From Victivallales bacterium (GTDB lineage Bacteria > Verrucomicrobiota > Lentisphaeria > Oligosphaerales > Oligosphaeraceae), in contig JAFZAB010000206.1 of assembly GCA_017548425.1 (NCBI GenBank), positions 1 through 42,461 on the forward strand: a stretch of DNA of 42,461 nucleotides. The letters are read 5' to 3'. Made by a program: the position numbers and the translations under genes. The stretch's first letter is position 1. Every line of letters starts with the position of its first letter. Shown piece after piece: positions 1 through 10,400 of this stretch. The notes beneath the pieces were generated by a model that ran no database searches, was not told the DNA's origin, and saw nothing but the letters and a program-made list of their open reading frames with translations.

Positions 1-172
1 CGTCGCCCAGCAGGCTTTCATCCTTCAACGCGTCGAAACGGACGCGGTCAATGGCGTCCGACGCATTGGAAATCAGTTCTCGCAGGAAGATTTCTTTGTT
101 CGAATACAACGAGTTAATGACCAAATCCAACAATTTCTGAACTTCTGTCTTGAATTGACGTGGTTCTGCCAT
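1..172 (-). CDS. htpG: Molecular chaperone HtpG (Hsp90), N-terminal fragment cut by the window edge
   Basis: Only the first 57 codons are in the window. They begin [20 protein letters not shown] and continue with [20 protein letters not shown], which is the highly conserved start of the Hsp90/HtpG ATPase domain; the Glu and Asn of [11 protein letters not shown] are its ATP-binding residues. HtpG is a cytoplasmic, ATP-driven dimeric chaperone. The ATG at 172 is preceded by a strong Shine-Dalgarno (AAGGTGAT on the minus strand, ending about 5 bases before the start). lptD lies upstream on the same strand with a 132-base gap. That gap contains a TATAAT on the minus strand (plus 242-247), so a separate htpG promoter is possible, although no clear -35 was seen. 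Confidence 0.93.
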   Translation of the reverse strand, partial: MAEPRQFKTEVQKLLDLVINSLYSNKEIFLRELISNASDAIDRVRFDALKDESLLGD

Positions 173-304
173 ACCAATCACCTTCTTTCTACTGCTATTT
201 CAACTTTCTGCCGCCGGCTTGTAGCCTTTGGCTTTTTACCTATTATATGAACTCCGTAAGACAAGCCGTTTTCGCGTTTGTTCCGCAAAAACGCACTTTT
301 TTCA

Positions 305-2653
305 TCACAAATTCAAATCGATCTTGACCTTCGGGAACGCCGTCAGATGGAGCATGATCATGACTTCGAAGTCATTGTTGTCCCATCCCGCGCCAAGCGA
401 TACCACCCAACAGTGCAGTTCGCGGCGGAGCGTGTAGTAATGTTCGGACATGCGCTGCTTGTCAAAGTCATATTCCATCTCGATTTCAAACGACATCTTC
501 TGGTTCAAAGGGATGTTCAGCTTGCCGCGAATCGTGTCCGACGTTTCGAAATACTTCTTGTAATAGCTACTCTCGCCAGTCAGATCGACCAACGTGGAGC
601 CGAGCGACCATGTGCTGCGGGAGATGTGGTCGTTTCGATAGACATAGCGCATACTGAAGTTTAGTTCATCTTCGCGTCCAAGCCGTGTTCCGACTTCACC
701 GCGTTGGATGTCGCCTTCGCCCATGTCGTAGAGGACAGTCGCCCATGTATGGAGCGTATCCGTCGGCATGAAATCAATACGGTTACCGAAATCGCCGCCA
801 TGATTTCCGCTTCCTTCCTTCCAGATTTCACCGCCATAATTATCGATACCGCGATCGAAATGAAGATCCGCATACGTCTGCCAACGGAATAGCGTCTCTG
901 CGCGACCATTCCGCCGTGTCTGAATCCGCTGGTCGATACCGAAGCGAATAAAATGCTGCCGTTCAAGGCGATCCGTCTCATCAAAGAAATAAAGATACTT
1001 GCGATCGTGGGATGGTTCAGGCGAGAACGTATAATTCACATACGGCTCGATGATATGGCGAAGACCTTCGCTTTCAAATGCATCCAATTCGATGGCCATC
1101 CAGTCGCTGAAGAAACGGCTTTTCGCCTCAAAACCAACTTCATAGGCCGCGCGGAAGACTTCACCGCCATTCGCATCATAATGGCGAACGGGGCGTTTGC
1201 TATAGACATTGTCCGCGTTATCAACGTCCAGCATGTCCGCCAAATCGCGTTCATTCAGACCGATTTTGCTACTACGAGAATAGTATGTTCCTTTAAAGCC
1301 AGCCCGTGGAATGAACTCCACCAAGTCGTTGTAATCCAACGGCAAATAGATGAAATGAGACGTATCCGCACGGAAGGTATGGTAGTCGCGTGGATCAAGA
1401 TGCTCATCAGGATCATAATCTTCTTCCAGAAGTTCGATACGTTTCCGATCAAAATCCCTCCATTTCATGTAATAGAAGCCCATGCTGGATGAACTTTGGT
1501 ATTCGAAGGGCGTCTTACCAAGCTCGATGCGCGGAACGTCAAACGTCGCTTCCGGCAACTTCTCCACGACGGTATAAAAATCGTTCACTCGTGGTCTTGC
1601 GGAAATGCCCGCATGATACCATTCTCCTTCATAATCCAAACTCAGGAAGGTCTTCGGCTGCGACATCTGGCGGTATTCATGCTTGAACCAATCTTCCAGC
1701 ATGTCGATGTCGCTCAACCAATCGACATTTGCACGTAACGTCAACTCGTCGTTGACGTTATAGCGATGATACCAGTTCAGGCGGTAGCGGTCTTCCGTCA
1801 CATGGAAACGACGGTTGAAACCGTCTTCCGTTTCTGGAGGATCTTCATCCAGAAGACCATAGACATTTAGATTGATCTCCTGTTTTTGCGATTCATAGTC
1901 CAACTTTGAACCAGCGCCAATGCCGCGTTTGGACATCAAATCAACGAACACGCGCGCCTCGCCATCCGCATCTTTATCATCTTTCGCAAGTTTCCAAATT
2001 CGGCCAAGCTGCAGATAGGCGCCACGTTTGCCAGAATAGCCTGGCCTGATGATCATGCCAGCCGTCCCGTCCGTCGTACCGATCATGTACGGGAAATAGA
2101 AAATCGGCACGGCTCCAAGACGAATCACGATATGTTTCGCCGTAAATGTATTATCTTCGTAATGATGGATTTCCGAAGCAGACAGACGATAGTGCGGCAT
2201 CGGATAATGGTCGCATGTGGAAATCCATGCGTCTTTCAACATCTTGTGCCCTTCTTTGTCGTTGGAACCCGCACTGCCGCCGCTGTGCCATACCTTACCG
2301 TCAAAGCCGTATTCACCAAATGACAGTTCATTGGTAGCGAGATTGCCTTTGACAGTTTGAGCCGCCCAGGCCGTGCCATCATCTAACGACACGACGACAT
2401 CGCCCTTTGCGGAAAAATCCTTTGTATCTTGATTCAGGCTCGCTTCGTTCGCCTTCACCGTCAACTGCCCATAGCGGATTTGAACCTTTCCCTTCGCGTG
2501 CGCAACGCCTTTCTCGACATCCGCCTCCATATGATCCGCCGTAATCGACAGATCTTCCGGATTGCCGACAAGATCCCTTAGATTCTGAGCATGCAACGCT
2601 GGCAGCCAGCAGAGCAAAACAATAAAAAAGAATATCGTGAATGGATTTCGCAC
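305..2653 (-). CDS. lptD: LPS-assembly outer membrane protein LptD
   Basis: 782 residues. A Sec signal peptide (about 1-22, ending LHAQ) is followed by an OstA/LptA-like N-terminal domain at about 34-125 (ITADHMEADVEKGVAHAKGK) and a long beta-barrel region rich in alternating aromatic strands. The family inserts LPS into the outer leaflet of the outer membrane together with LptE. The segment around STCDHYPMPHYRLSASEI at 146-163 is typical of LptD. The mature protein has only two cysteines, C147 and C748, matching the plug-barrel disulfide logic of the family with one bond instead of two. The start is GTG; it is favoured because a near-perfect Shine-Dalgarno, GAGGTGAT, sits just upstream. Its presence implies an outer membrane with LPS. 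htpG follows on the same strand. Confidence 0.88.
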   Translation of the reverse strand: MRNPFTIFFFIVLLCWLPALHAQNLRDLVGNPEDLSITADHMEADVEKGVAHAKGKVQIRYGQLTVKANEASLNQDTKDFSAKGDVVVSLDDGTAWAAQTVKGNLATNELSFGEYGFDGKVWHSGGSAGSNDKEGHKMLKDAWISTCDHYPMPHYRLSASEIHHYEDNTFTAKHIVIRLGAVPIFYFPYMIGTTDGTAGMIIRPGYSGKRGAYLQLGRIWKLAKDDKDADGEARVFVDLMSKRGIGAGSKLDYESQKQEINLNVYGLLDEDPPETEDGFNRRFHVTEDRYRLNWYHRYNVNDELTLRANVDWLSDIDMLEDWFKHEYRQMSQPKTFLSLDYEGEWYHAGISARPRVNDFYTVVEKLPEATFDVPRIELGKTPFEYQSSSSMGFYYMKWRDFDRKRIELLEEDYDPDEHLDPRDYHTFRADTSHFIYLPLDYNDLVEFIPRAGFKGTYYSRSSKIGLNERDLADMLDVDNADNVYSKRPVRHYDANGGEVFRAAYEVGFEAKSRFFSDWMAIELDAFESEGLRHIIEPYVNYTFSPEPSHDRKYLYFFDETDRLERQHFIRFGIDQRIQTRRNGRAETLFRWQTYADLHFDRGIDNYGGEIWKEGSGNHGGDFGNRIDFMPTDTLHTWATVLYDMGEGDIQRGEVGTRLGREDELNFSMRYVYRNDHISRSTWSLGSTLVDLTGESSYYKKYFETSDTIRGKLNIPLNQKMSFEIEMEYDFDKQRMSEHYYTLRRELHCWVVSLGAGWDNNDFEVMIMLHLTAFPKVKIDLNL

Positions 2654-2986
2654 AAGATCACCTCAAGGTGGATGGACGTTCAGACAGAGACTGTAAATTA
2701 ATAAACATATATGAATCTCTTGGAGTGTCAAGCAAACAGACGTGTGGAACGCCTATTATTATATAGTAAAGCATCCCATCCAAATAAAACCACCAATCAT
2801 CCACCCTATTTCATGCCTCGTCTTCCACAATCCAAACAATGGACATCTCCCTCAAAACACACGATAATCAGCTAAATCTCATAAAAAAACATAGATTTAG
2901 CTGGATATCGACTATAACTCATGTATATTAACATGTTATGATAGATTTCATCACCTCAATACAATCCCCTTCAACGGAGGCCATGA
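2654..2986. other. 333-base A+T-rich divergent intergenic region
   Basis: This region separates lptD (minus) from an AAA ATPase gene (plus), so it must hold both promoters. By eye it is strongly A+T-rich. The only clear structure is a perfect 11-base inverted repeat at 2869-2903, listed separately, and a weaker imperfect palindrome around 2914-2941 (ATAACTCATG ... CATGTTAT). No coding segment or RNA gene was recognised. A GGAGG at about 2976-2980 serves the ATPase start. Confidence 0.6.
2869..2903. repeat. Perfect 11-bp inverted repeat upstream of the DUF234 ATPase
   Basis: Arms CAGCTAAATCT (2869-2879) and AGATTTAGCTG (2893-2903) are exact reverse complements separated by 13 bases containing seven A in a row. 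It lies about 85 bases upstream of the ATPase start. It could be an operator or a small RNA hairpin; no T-run follows to make it an obvious terminator. Confidence 0.6.
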
Positions 2987-4408
2987 ATGTTCATTGGAAG
3001 AGAAAAAGAGCAGCATAAATTGTTGCAAGCCCTTGAATCCGACCATTCTGAATTCGTCGCCGTCTATGGCCGCCGTCGTGTCGGCAAGACATTTTTGATA
3101 CGGCAGACATATTCCGAAAAAATTGTCTTCCAGCATACGGGCCTTGTTGTCGGCAACACACGTCGTCAATTGCGAGAATTCTGCCAATCGCTTGCAGACG
3201 CGGGATTTGACGGGACATGCACGGCGGCTGATTGGCATGAAGCCTTCCATTTGCTTGCTCGATTTCTAAGCACTTGCCGCGCAGGCAAGAAAGTGGTTTT
3301 TTTGGATGAACTTCCATGGATGGACACGCCCCGCTCGGAATTCGTCAGCGCATTGGATCACTTTTGGAACAGTTGGGCATCCGCCCGTTCAGACATCATA
3401 TTGGTTGTATGCGGCTCCGCGACATCATGGATCATTGAAAAAATCATCAAAAACTATGGTGGCCTTCACAATCGAATCACACGCAGTCTCCAACTGATGC
3501 CCTTCACGCTTCAGGAATGTGAGACTTATGCTAACGCTAAAGGATTGCATTGGAACCGTCTGCAAATTCTGGAATGCTATATGGCGATGGGCGGAATCCC
3601 CCATTACTGGAGTTTTCTTGAAAAAGGAGAAAGCTTGGCGCAGGCCCTCGACCGTTTGTTTTTCGCAGAAACAGGGGAACTCCACAATGAATTCAATGCC
3701 TTGTATGCGTCATTGTTCAGACAGCCAGCCGCTTATTTGGAAATCGTAACCGCCTTGTCTGAAAAACGATGCGGGATCCCCAAAAAAGAACTGGTTCAAT
3801 CCGTGAAGCTCAGCGAAAACGGCCGCCTAACACAAATTTTGGAATCATTGGAGCATTGTGGTTTCATCCGCTATTATCAGGCTATTGGAAAAAAAGTGAA
3901 GGATGGTTTATACCAGTTGATTGATCCCTTCACACTGTTCTACTTCCGTTTCATGAAGGACGGTAAATTACAGGGGGAAAATGCTTGGCTGAATATCTTG
4001 AACTCATCTAAATATCGTGTCTGGACTGGCTTGGCGTTTGAGCAAGTTTGTCTTTTGCATCTTCTTCAAATGAAAAAAGCCCTCGGCATTTCAGGCGTCA
4101 ACACACGTTCTTCTTCATGGAATCATCCAGGCAAAGGAGAAGATAATGGGGTTCAGATTGATTTACTGATTGAGCGGGCGGATCAAATCATCAACTTATG
4201 TGAAATGAAATACTCCAAGTCCGATTTCATTGTAACAAAAGAATATGAACGGGAACTGCTTCAAAAAATGGAACTGTTCATGCATCATGTCATGCCAAGG
4301 CAAGCCATTCATCTGACGCTTGTTACAACATACGGTCTGAAAGAAAACCTACATTCTTCTGTTTTCCAATCTGTCATCACACTGGACGACTTGTTTGCCG
4401 CACTATAG
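2987..4408 (+). CDS. AAA ATPase with C-terminal DUF234 domain
   Basis: 473 residues. Walker A GRRRVGKT at 28-35, Walker B KKVVFLDE at 101-108 (D107, E108), and a sensor-like VVCGSATSW near 147. These match the Arch_ATPase/DUF234 family (COG1672 type), whose biological role is unknown. The C-terminal part contains D392 (VQIDLLIER) and E406-x-K408 (CEMKYS), a pattern like a PD-(D/E)xK nuclease core, as noted for this family. A winged-helix-like segment is likely in the middle (around 265-320). The start is set by GGAGG seven bases upstream. It stands alone, convergent with the next gene across a terminator hairpin. Codons are visibly A/T-richer than in the neighbouring enzymes, which suggests horizontal mobility. 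It may be cytoplasmic, as no signal peptide is present. Confidence 0.85.
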   Translation: MFIGREKEQHKLLQALESDHSEFVAVYGRRRVGKTFLIRQTYSEKIVFQHTGLVVGNTRRQLREFCQSLADAGFDGTCTAADWHEAFHLLARFLSTCRAGKKVVFLDELPWMDTPRSEFVSALDHFWNSWASARSDIILVVCGSATSWIIEKIIKNYGGLHNRITRSLQLMPFTLQECETYANAKGLHWNRLQILECYMAMGGIPHYWSFLEKGESLAQALDRLFFAETGELHNEFNALYASLFRQPAAYLEIVTALSEKRCGIPKKELVQSVKLSENGRLTQILESLEHCGFIRYYQAIGKKVKDGLYQLIDPFTLFYFRFMKDGKLQGENAWLNILNSSKYRVWTGLAFEQVCLLHLLQMKKALGISGVNTRSSSWNHPGKGEDNGVQIDLLIERADQIINLCEMKYSKSDFIVTKEYERELLQKMELFMHHVMPRQAIHLTLVTTYGLKENLHSSVFQSVITLDDLFAAL

Positions 4409-4420
4409 AATCTGAATAAA

Positions 4421-4461
4421 AGGGGCTGTTGCTTACCATAAAAGGTTTTGCAACAGCCCCT
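4421..4461. terminator. Bidirectional hairpin terminator between convergent genes
   Basis: Perfect 12-bp stem AGGGGCTGTTGC (4421-4432) / GCAACAGCCCCT (4450-4461) with a 17-base loop, placed between the stops of the DUF234 ATPase and the sialate O-acetylesterase. Read on the minus strand it is followed by TTTTATT, so it best terminates the esterase gene. Confidence 0.75.
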
Positions 4462-4465
4462 AAGA

Positions 4466-4498
4466 CATTAAGCATTAAGCATTAAGCATTAAGCATTA
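4466..4498. repeat. Heptamer tandem repeat (CATTAAG)4.7
   Basis: Four exact head-to-tail copies of CATTAAG plus CATTA, running from next to the terminator into the TAA stop codon (4496-4498) of the minus-strand esterase gene. The same heptamer recurs at 12684-12715. Confidence 0.9.
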
Positions 4499-6478
4499 CT
4501 TCTCAAATGGTCCGGCCGGGAAGCCTGCCTTGTTATAGAGATTGCATGTCGGATTCGACTGGAAGGCATAACGAACTTTCACAGGATCCTTAACCGCGTC
4601 AGCCCAAACGGTTATCTTGTCGCCATCAATTTTCGCATTGGCCCAAACCCATTTGCCGTCCCTTCCGCAGACGGCGAAGCCTTCGACTTCGCTGTCGGGC
4701 GAATTACGCACCAACGGCTTCGTCTCATGACGCGTCTTGGCAACGTCATACGTCGCAGGCAACGGCTTCGCGACGAGACCGCCGTAGGTGTGGCTGAACG
4801 TCAACAGCAACTTGCCATCCTGCACGCTCTTCGAAACGAACCGCGGGCCGGAGAACGGCATGTCTTCGAAGCCATATGTGTCATGAAGCGCCACGGATGA
4901 AAGACGTTCCGCCGCCGTCAGTTTGTTCAGCGGATGGATGTCGCCCGCTTCGCCGATGTCGATCAAAATCGCCTGACCAGTCTTCGGCAGCGTCAACGCA
5001 CCTTCCTGCCCTTGGCGAATCAACGCCCAGCCTGCGTTGTTCGGATCAGAATTCTTCGGCAAGTAGTTGGCCAACTGGCAGTAATAGAACGGGAACTCGC
5101 TACCGAAATCATGACGCCACTGGTTGATCATCGCGCGGATCGCCGTCGGATAACGGTCGGGACGGCCCGAATTGGCGCAGCCCTGATACCACACAGCACC
5201 CGAAATCGCATATGGCAGCAACGGATAAATCAAACCGTTGTACAGCATTTCAGGCGTCTTGTTCTCCGCTGGACGGACGGCGGGGCGTTTCGGACGAGCC
5301 GCCCGTTGTGCCTCTGTCAGAGCAGGATACGCCGTCATAGTCGTCTCCCAGTTGCTCTTGAAATCCGGATTGCCTTCCAAATTTGAATTGTTCTTCAAGA
5401 AACGGAACATATCCTCCGAAGCCCAGACACGAACCAACACAGTGTGTTCACCAGCCTTCAGTTTCTTCTCCGCCACATCAATGGATGCATAATTGCCAGC
5501 CAACGCCTGCTTTAGAGTCGTCTTGCCAATCAATTCACCATCGATATACGCCGTCACAGGAGCCGTCATCTGACCGAAATACATGCGGAAGCCCTTCTGC
5601 GCCATCTTGTCCGTCACATTGAATTTCTTGCGGAACCAGACGATGCCGCCGCCTTTCACGTTACGGTTCTCAAGCCGCTGGCCACCAGTCCATTGCGCAT
5701 CCGCCGGCGGTTCATTGACCATTGGTTCGGCACGGCCGACAGCATTCACCCATTTATCGTATTCAATAATGTATTTCTCGCAGTAGTCATCAAAATTGAC
5801 ATAATCATCCAATGTCTTTTCGCACCACGCCTTCTGGTCTTCCATGCTCTTCAACACATCCATTGGGATCCACGCCTCGACGGCACTGCCGCCCCATGCG
5901 TTGTTAATCAAACCGACAGGCTTCTGGATCTTTTCCTGCACCAAACGGCCGAACAAATAACCGACCGCCGTGAAGTTGCCAACATTCGACGGACCAGCGA
6001 CTTCCCACTTGGCCGACACATCCTCTTCAGGCTTCAGTGACGCTTTCAATCTGATGTTGAACAGGCGGATTTTCGGATTCGCGCTCGTCGCAATCAGCCG
6101 CTCGGCCTGTTCTTCGCGCTTCAACTGGAAGCCCATGTTGGACTGGCCAGAGCAAAGCCACACTTCGCCAATCAGAATATCCTTCAACACAATCGTGTTC
6201 TTTCCCGCGATGGTTAATTCGTACGGCCCATCGCCAAGTTTCGAAACGTCCAAATCGACGCGCCATTTGCCTGCCGCGTCCGCCGTCGCATTACCTTGCA
6301 AATCAGCCAGTTTGACCGTCACGACTTCGCCCGGATCGGCCTTTCCGAAAATCGGCGTTTTCGCACTGCGCGCCAACACGCCATGATCCGTAAACAGCGC
6401 GGGCAACTTCACGTCGCCCCACAACGCCACCATCGGCAACGCCAACAAACTCAGTACAAGACGTTTCAACATGTTCAA
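4496..6478 (-). CDS. Secreted sialate O-acetylesterase-like SGNH hydrolase
   Basis: 660 residues with a Sec signal peptide (about 1-21). Motifs match the sialate O-acetylesterase family (DUF303/SASA): GEVWLCSGQSNM with nucleophile S113, NNAWGGSAVEAWIP, GAVWYQGCAN, and late GEAGDIHP carrying the Asp/His of the catalytic triad. A beta-sandwich region interrupts the hydrolase domain at about 265-370 (WFRKKFNVTD ... HTVLVRVW), as is usual in this family. The expected reaction is removal of O-acetyl esters from sialic acid or acetylated plant glycans, in the periplasm or outside the cell. It is transcribed alone on the minus strand. The stop codon lies inside a heptamer repeat. Confidence 0.88.
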   Translation of the reverse strand: MNMLKRLVLSLLALPMVALWGDVKLPALFTDHGVLARSAKTPIFGKADPGEVVTVKLADLQGNATADAAGKWRVDLDVSKLGDGPYELTIAGKNTIVLKDILIGEVWLCSGQSNMGFQLKREEQAERLIATSANPKIRLFNIRLKASLKPEEDVSAKWEVAGPSNVGNFTAVGYLFGRLVQEKIQKPVGLINNAWGGSAVEAWIPMDVLKSMEDQKAWCEKTLDDYVNFDDYCEKYIIEYDKWVNAVGRAEPMVNEPPADAQWTGGQRLENRNVKGGGIVWFRKKFNVTDKMAQKGFRMYFGQMTAPVTAYIDGELIGKTTLKQALAGNYASIDVAEKKLKAGEHTVLVRVWASEDMFRFLKNNSNLEGNPDFKSNWETTMTAYPALTEAQRAARPKRPAVRPAENKTPEMLYNGLIYPLLPYAISGAVWYQGCANSGRPDRYPTAIRAMINQWRHDFGSEFPFYYCQLANYLPKNSDPNNAGWALIRQGQEGALTLPKTGQAILIDIGEAGDIHPLNKLTAAERLSSVALHDTYGFEDMPFSGPRFVSKSVQDGKLLLTFSHTYGGLVAKPLPATYDVAKTRHETKPLVRNSPDSEVEGFAVCGRDGKWVWANAKIDGDKITVWADAVKDPVKVRYAFQSNPTCNLYNKAGFPAGPFEK

Positions 6479-6621
6479 GCCTCCAATTATGATTTAATTT
6501 TCAAAAACATTCCACAAAACAATCAGAATAATCTACCATTGAATCAATCTGATTCAACTCAAACGGTCATTTTTGAGATGCCTAAACTTCCATGTCATCT
6601 AATATTTTCAGCCCTCTTGGT

Positions 6622-6650
6622 TTGCAATTTTCATGGTATATGGCTATTCT
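6622..6650 (+). promoter_or_regulatory. Candidate sigma-70-like promoter of the ABC transporter operon
   Basis: TTGCAA (6622-6627), a 17-base spacer and TATTCT (6645-6650) lie 44 bases upstream of the ATG at 6694. The position argues against the longer reading frame start at 6592. Confidence 0.35.
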
Positions 6651-6693
6651 ATACCAATACACTTTGCCAGATACAATACCTTTTATCGATATT

Positions 6694-7395
6694 ATGGAAC
6701 CACACGTCAGTATCAAAAATCTCCGCAAGGTCTTCAACGGCAACGGCCCCGAACCAGTCGCCGCTATTGATGATCTGTCGCTGGACATCCCGCAAGGCCA
6801 ATTTCTCGCCGTCATGGGCCCCAGCGGCTCCGGCAAGACCACGCTTCTCCATCTGATTGCGGGACTTGCGCAACCGACATCTGGCGACGTCGTCGTCAAC
6901 GGCACAAATCTCGCCACCCTCAACGACCATCAATTGACGTTGTTCAGACGGCAGAACATCGGCGTCATCTTCCAATCATTCAACTTGATTCCGACGTTGA
7001 CGACAGAAGAGAACATCCTCCTTCCCGTCCTCGCTGGATTCCATGACATCGACAAAGCAAAGCTGGATGCCGCTGTTACGCAACTCCTTGAGCGACTTCA
7101 GCTTGACCATCGCCGCAACCATTATCCAGACACGCTTTCCGGCGGCGAGCAGCAGCGTGCCGCCATCGCACGAGCCCTGCTCATCGATTTCGCGACGGAT
7201 TCCCATGGATCGCTTCTCCTTGCAGACGAACCGACCGGCAATCTTGATTCCGCCAACAGCGACATCATCTGCAACCTATTGAAGAGTCTCTGCCAGGAGC
7301 GAAACCATACAATGGTCGTCGTCACCCATGAGCCCTCCGTCGCCAACTATGCGGACCGTGTCATCCATCTAAAAGACGGCAGAATCGCCGATTAA
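6694..7395 (+). CDS. ABC transporter ATP-binding protein, MacB/LolD type
   Basis: 233 residues from the ATG at 6694; the frame is open to 6592, but those extra residues do not resemble the family and would lie upstream of the likely promoter. It has Walker A GPSGSGKT at 42-49, the signature [15 protein letters not shown], Walker [13 protein letters not shown], and the switch His in VVVTHEP. This is the lipoprotein-release/macrolide-exporter class of ATPase that pairs with FtsX-fold permeases. Such complexes extract lipoproteins or drive mechanical work across the envelope rather than classic import. The next gene, 14 bases downstream, is the matching permease. No clear Shine-Dalgarno is seen. 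Confidence 0.93.
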   Translation: MEPHVSIKNLRKVFNGNGPEPVAAIDDLSLDIPQGQFLAVMGPSGSGKTTLLHLIAGLAQPTSGDVVVNGTNLATLNDHQLTLFRRQNIGVIFQSFNLIPTLTTEENILLPVLAGFHDIDKAKLDAAVTQLLERLQLDHRRNHYPDTLSGGEQQRAAIARALLIDFATDSHGSLLLADEPTGNLDSANSDIICNLLKSLCQERNHTMVVVTHEPSVANYADRVIHLKDGRIAD

Positions 7396-7409
7396 CACAC
7401 TTTCAACCA

Positions 7410-10400
7410 ATGTCCTTCCTAATAAAATTAGTCTATCGCGATTTCACCAGACGGAAATCCATGACAGCCTTCGCCTTACTCGCCATCATGGCGACATGCG
7501 GCCTCATCGTCTGGTTCGTCGCAACCGTCAATCCCACAGCGTTTTCTGAAGACGACGGCACGCAACCGTTCTACGGCGTTTACTCTCTCGCCATTTCTTC
7601 ACCACGCGAACTGCCCGTTGAACTGGCGGATGCCGTGGAAGCGAATCCTTCTGTCAGAAAAATCGCTTACGCCATACAGCAACAGGCACAAGTCACATGG
7701 AATAGTTACAACGCTCAGTTTAAGTTAAATTCCAAACCCAGCGGCATGGGGGAACGGCGAAGCCCCGCCGTGCTCGCCATCGGCGATGACGAACCACCGT
7801 TCGAACTGTCGGAAGGCCGTTGGATCAACGGGCCTTCCGAATGCGTCATCGGTTCCTCCGCGGAAGACATCATCGTCGCTGTACCCGGCGATAAACCGTT
7901 GGGTACCATCAAACTTGGCGAGAAACTAGACATCACGACAGATGCGAGCAGTATGCAATTCACCGTCGTCGGCAAAATTCGCCAGAAACTACCGCAGGAC
8001 ATCCGTGGCCAAACCAGCGGCATGTACGCCTTCGGCTTCGGAATCGGTCTCGGCGGCAAGCCCATGGGCGGTCCTGCGCCACAACAAATCAATTCAAAAA
8101 GTTCTGGCCAACAACAACCTACACCTCCGCCACGACGCCGTGGCGGCCGCCGCATGGGTGGCGCGGAAGTCTCGCCGACCACGCCATCTGTCTATATTTC
8201 CATGGACGACATGGCCGCCGTCTTCGAACGCGACATTCCGTCGAACATCGTCTTTGTCCAATTGGTTGAAAATGCCGACTACGACACATTTTACCGTGAC
8301 ATCGAACAAAAACTCGGCGGCACATTGCAGGACTGGGGCCTCAAGGCGCATGACTCGCGCGTCAAACCAATGCAAAAGGAAGGAGCCGTATCACCGCAAC
8401 AGATTGTCGCTCAGGCGTGGTCAACTGTCGGCATCGTCATCATCGCCTCCATCTTCATCATTTTCACGACGCTTAGCATGGGCGTCTCCACACGAACACG
8501 CCAACTTGCCATGTTGCGCACCATTGGTTTCACGCGTCTCCAAGTCGCACTATACATTATATTGGAAGGACTTGCACTCGGTATCATCGGCTGGATTGGC
8601 GGCATGGTCGCCGGATGGCTTCTCCTGACAGGGCTCGTCTATGCCAATACAGGGCACCTCCCGCTGGTTACGCTCTCCCCTGTCGCCATCGCTTTCACGG
8701 GAGCCTGCTCGCTCTGCGGTGCCTTCCTCGCTTCCATCATTCCGGCCTATCGCGCCATGCGAATTTCGCCAACGGAATCCATGATCCGCAATTTCCATGC
8801 TCCATCGGCCCGTAAGTTGTTCCGTTCAGGGCTCTACGGCGTTCTCCTTCTCGCGTTAATTCCTGTCATCGTCTTCCTGCCACAGTTGGATACAAAATTA
8901 CGTCTGTTGCTTTTCAGCACCGTCGGCAGCGCCCTCCTCGGCTTCGGCTTCCTGCTGTTCATTCCATGGACGATCACGTTTACGGAAAAATGGCTCGCAC
9001 CGCCATTGGCGCGGTTGCTTACAATCCACCCACGTTTTCTCTCGCAAATACTCACCGAAAACTACTGGCGGACGTTGGGCACGACGCTTGCCCTCTCCAT
9101 CGGCCTCGCCCTCTTCACCGCCATCAACATTTGGGGCTCCTCCATGCTGAACATGTTCTGGACGCCCAAATATATTCCAGACACATTAGTCCGTTTCCAT
9201 GAAGGACTTGCGGGCGATTTTGTCGCCGCTCAAACCGCCAAGATGCCTGGCATCAAAACAGACCGTCTCATGGCCGTGACCGTCGCCCAACCGAATTTTG
9301 CTCCGGCCATGCAACAACTGCTTCTCTCAGAAGCGGGAGCCATGGCGGGCAACGCCGTTGTCATGGGCGTCCAGCCGGAGATGGCTTTCCGCAAAGATCG
9401 TCCAATGCTTAACTTGCGCTATGTCGAAGGCAGTCGCGAATCCGTTCTGGAGGCGTTTTCGCAACCGAACAACCGCGTCTGCGTCATACCCGAAACACTC
9501 TCCAAACGGATGAACCTCCATGTCGGCGACTCGTTCGGACTTGAAGAAAGCGATGTCCGCAAACGGGAAGTCCGCGGTCCGCAACCACAGCAAGGAGAAA
9601 GGAAAATCTACAACACGCATTCCGCTTTCATTCCTTACGAAGTGGTCGCCGTCATCGACTTCCCATGGGTATGGTTTTCCAAATGCTCCGGCGTCCGCGT
9701 CAGTGCAGGCCGTACCGCCGCCCTGCTTTTCGCTCCATATGACATGCTGATAAAGGATTTTGGAGCCATCGACAACGAATTTTTCTGGTTCGACCACGAA
9801 CCAAATGTTACCTATGCACAAATCAGCGACTATATGAAACGCGTCGCCGCCGAAGCCGTGCAGATGAAACCACAAGCCACATCCATCAATAGTTACTCTG
9901 GCGGAACGCTTTGGGATTCAGGCATCAACAAATATTTTGTCATGATCAGTTCCAACGAAAGCCTGAACAATTCGCTCGCCAGCCGTTCCTACTCCGTATT
10001 GGACGCCATGGCGAAAATGCCGTTGCTCATCCTGCTTCTTTCCACGTTCGCCGTCCTCAACACGATCATCGTCTCTGTTCGCGCAAGACGTTGGGAAATC
10101 GGCGTTCTACGCGCCTGCGGCGTCACCCGCAACGACTTGATCCGCATGATCTTAGCAGAATCATTGCTCATCGGATTATGCGCATGCGTCCTCAGTTTCT
10201 GTTTCGGACTGTACTACGCCATTCTGGCCACGAAATTGGTCGATTACGCGCCTATTTTCGGCGTCATCGCGCCGCCGTTGACGATTCCATGGACGCGCCT
10301 CCTGCCCGGTTATGCCATCGCCATCATCGTTTCGGCGATAGCGGGCATCCTGCCCGCCGTCGCCATCGCCCGCAAAGAAACCGCTCTCCTGCTACAAAGA

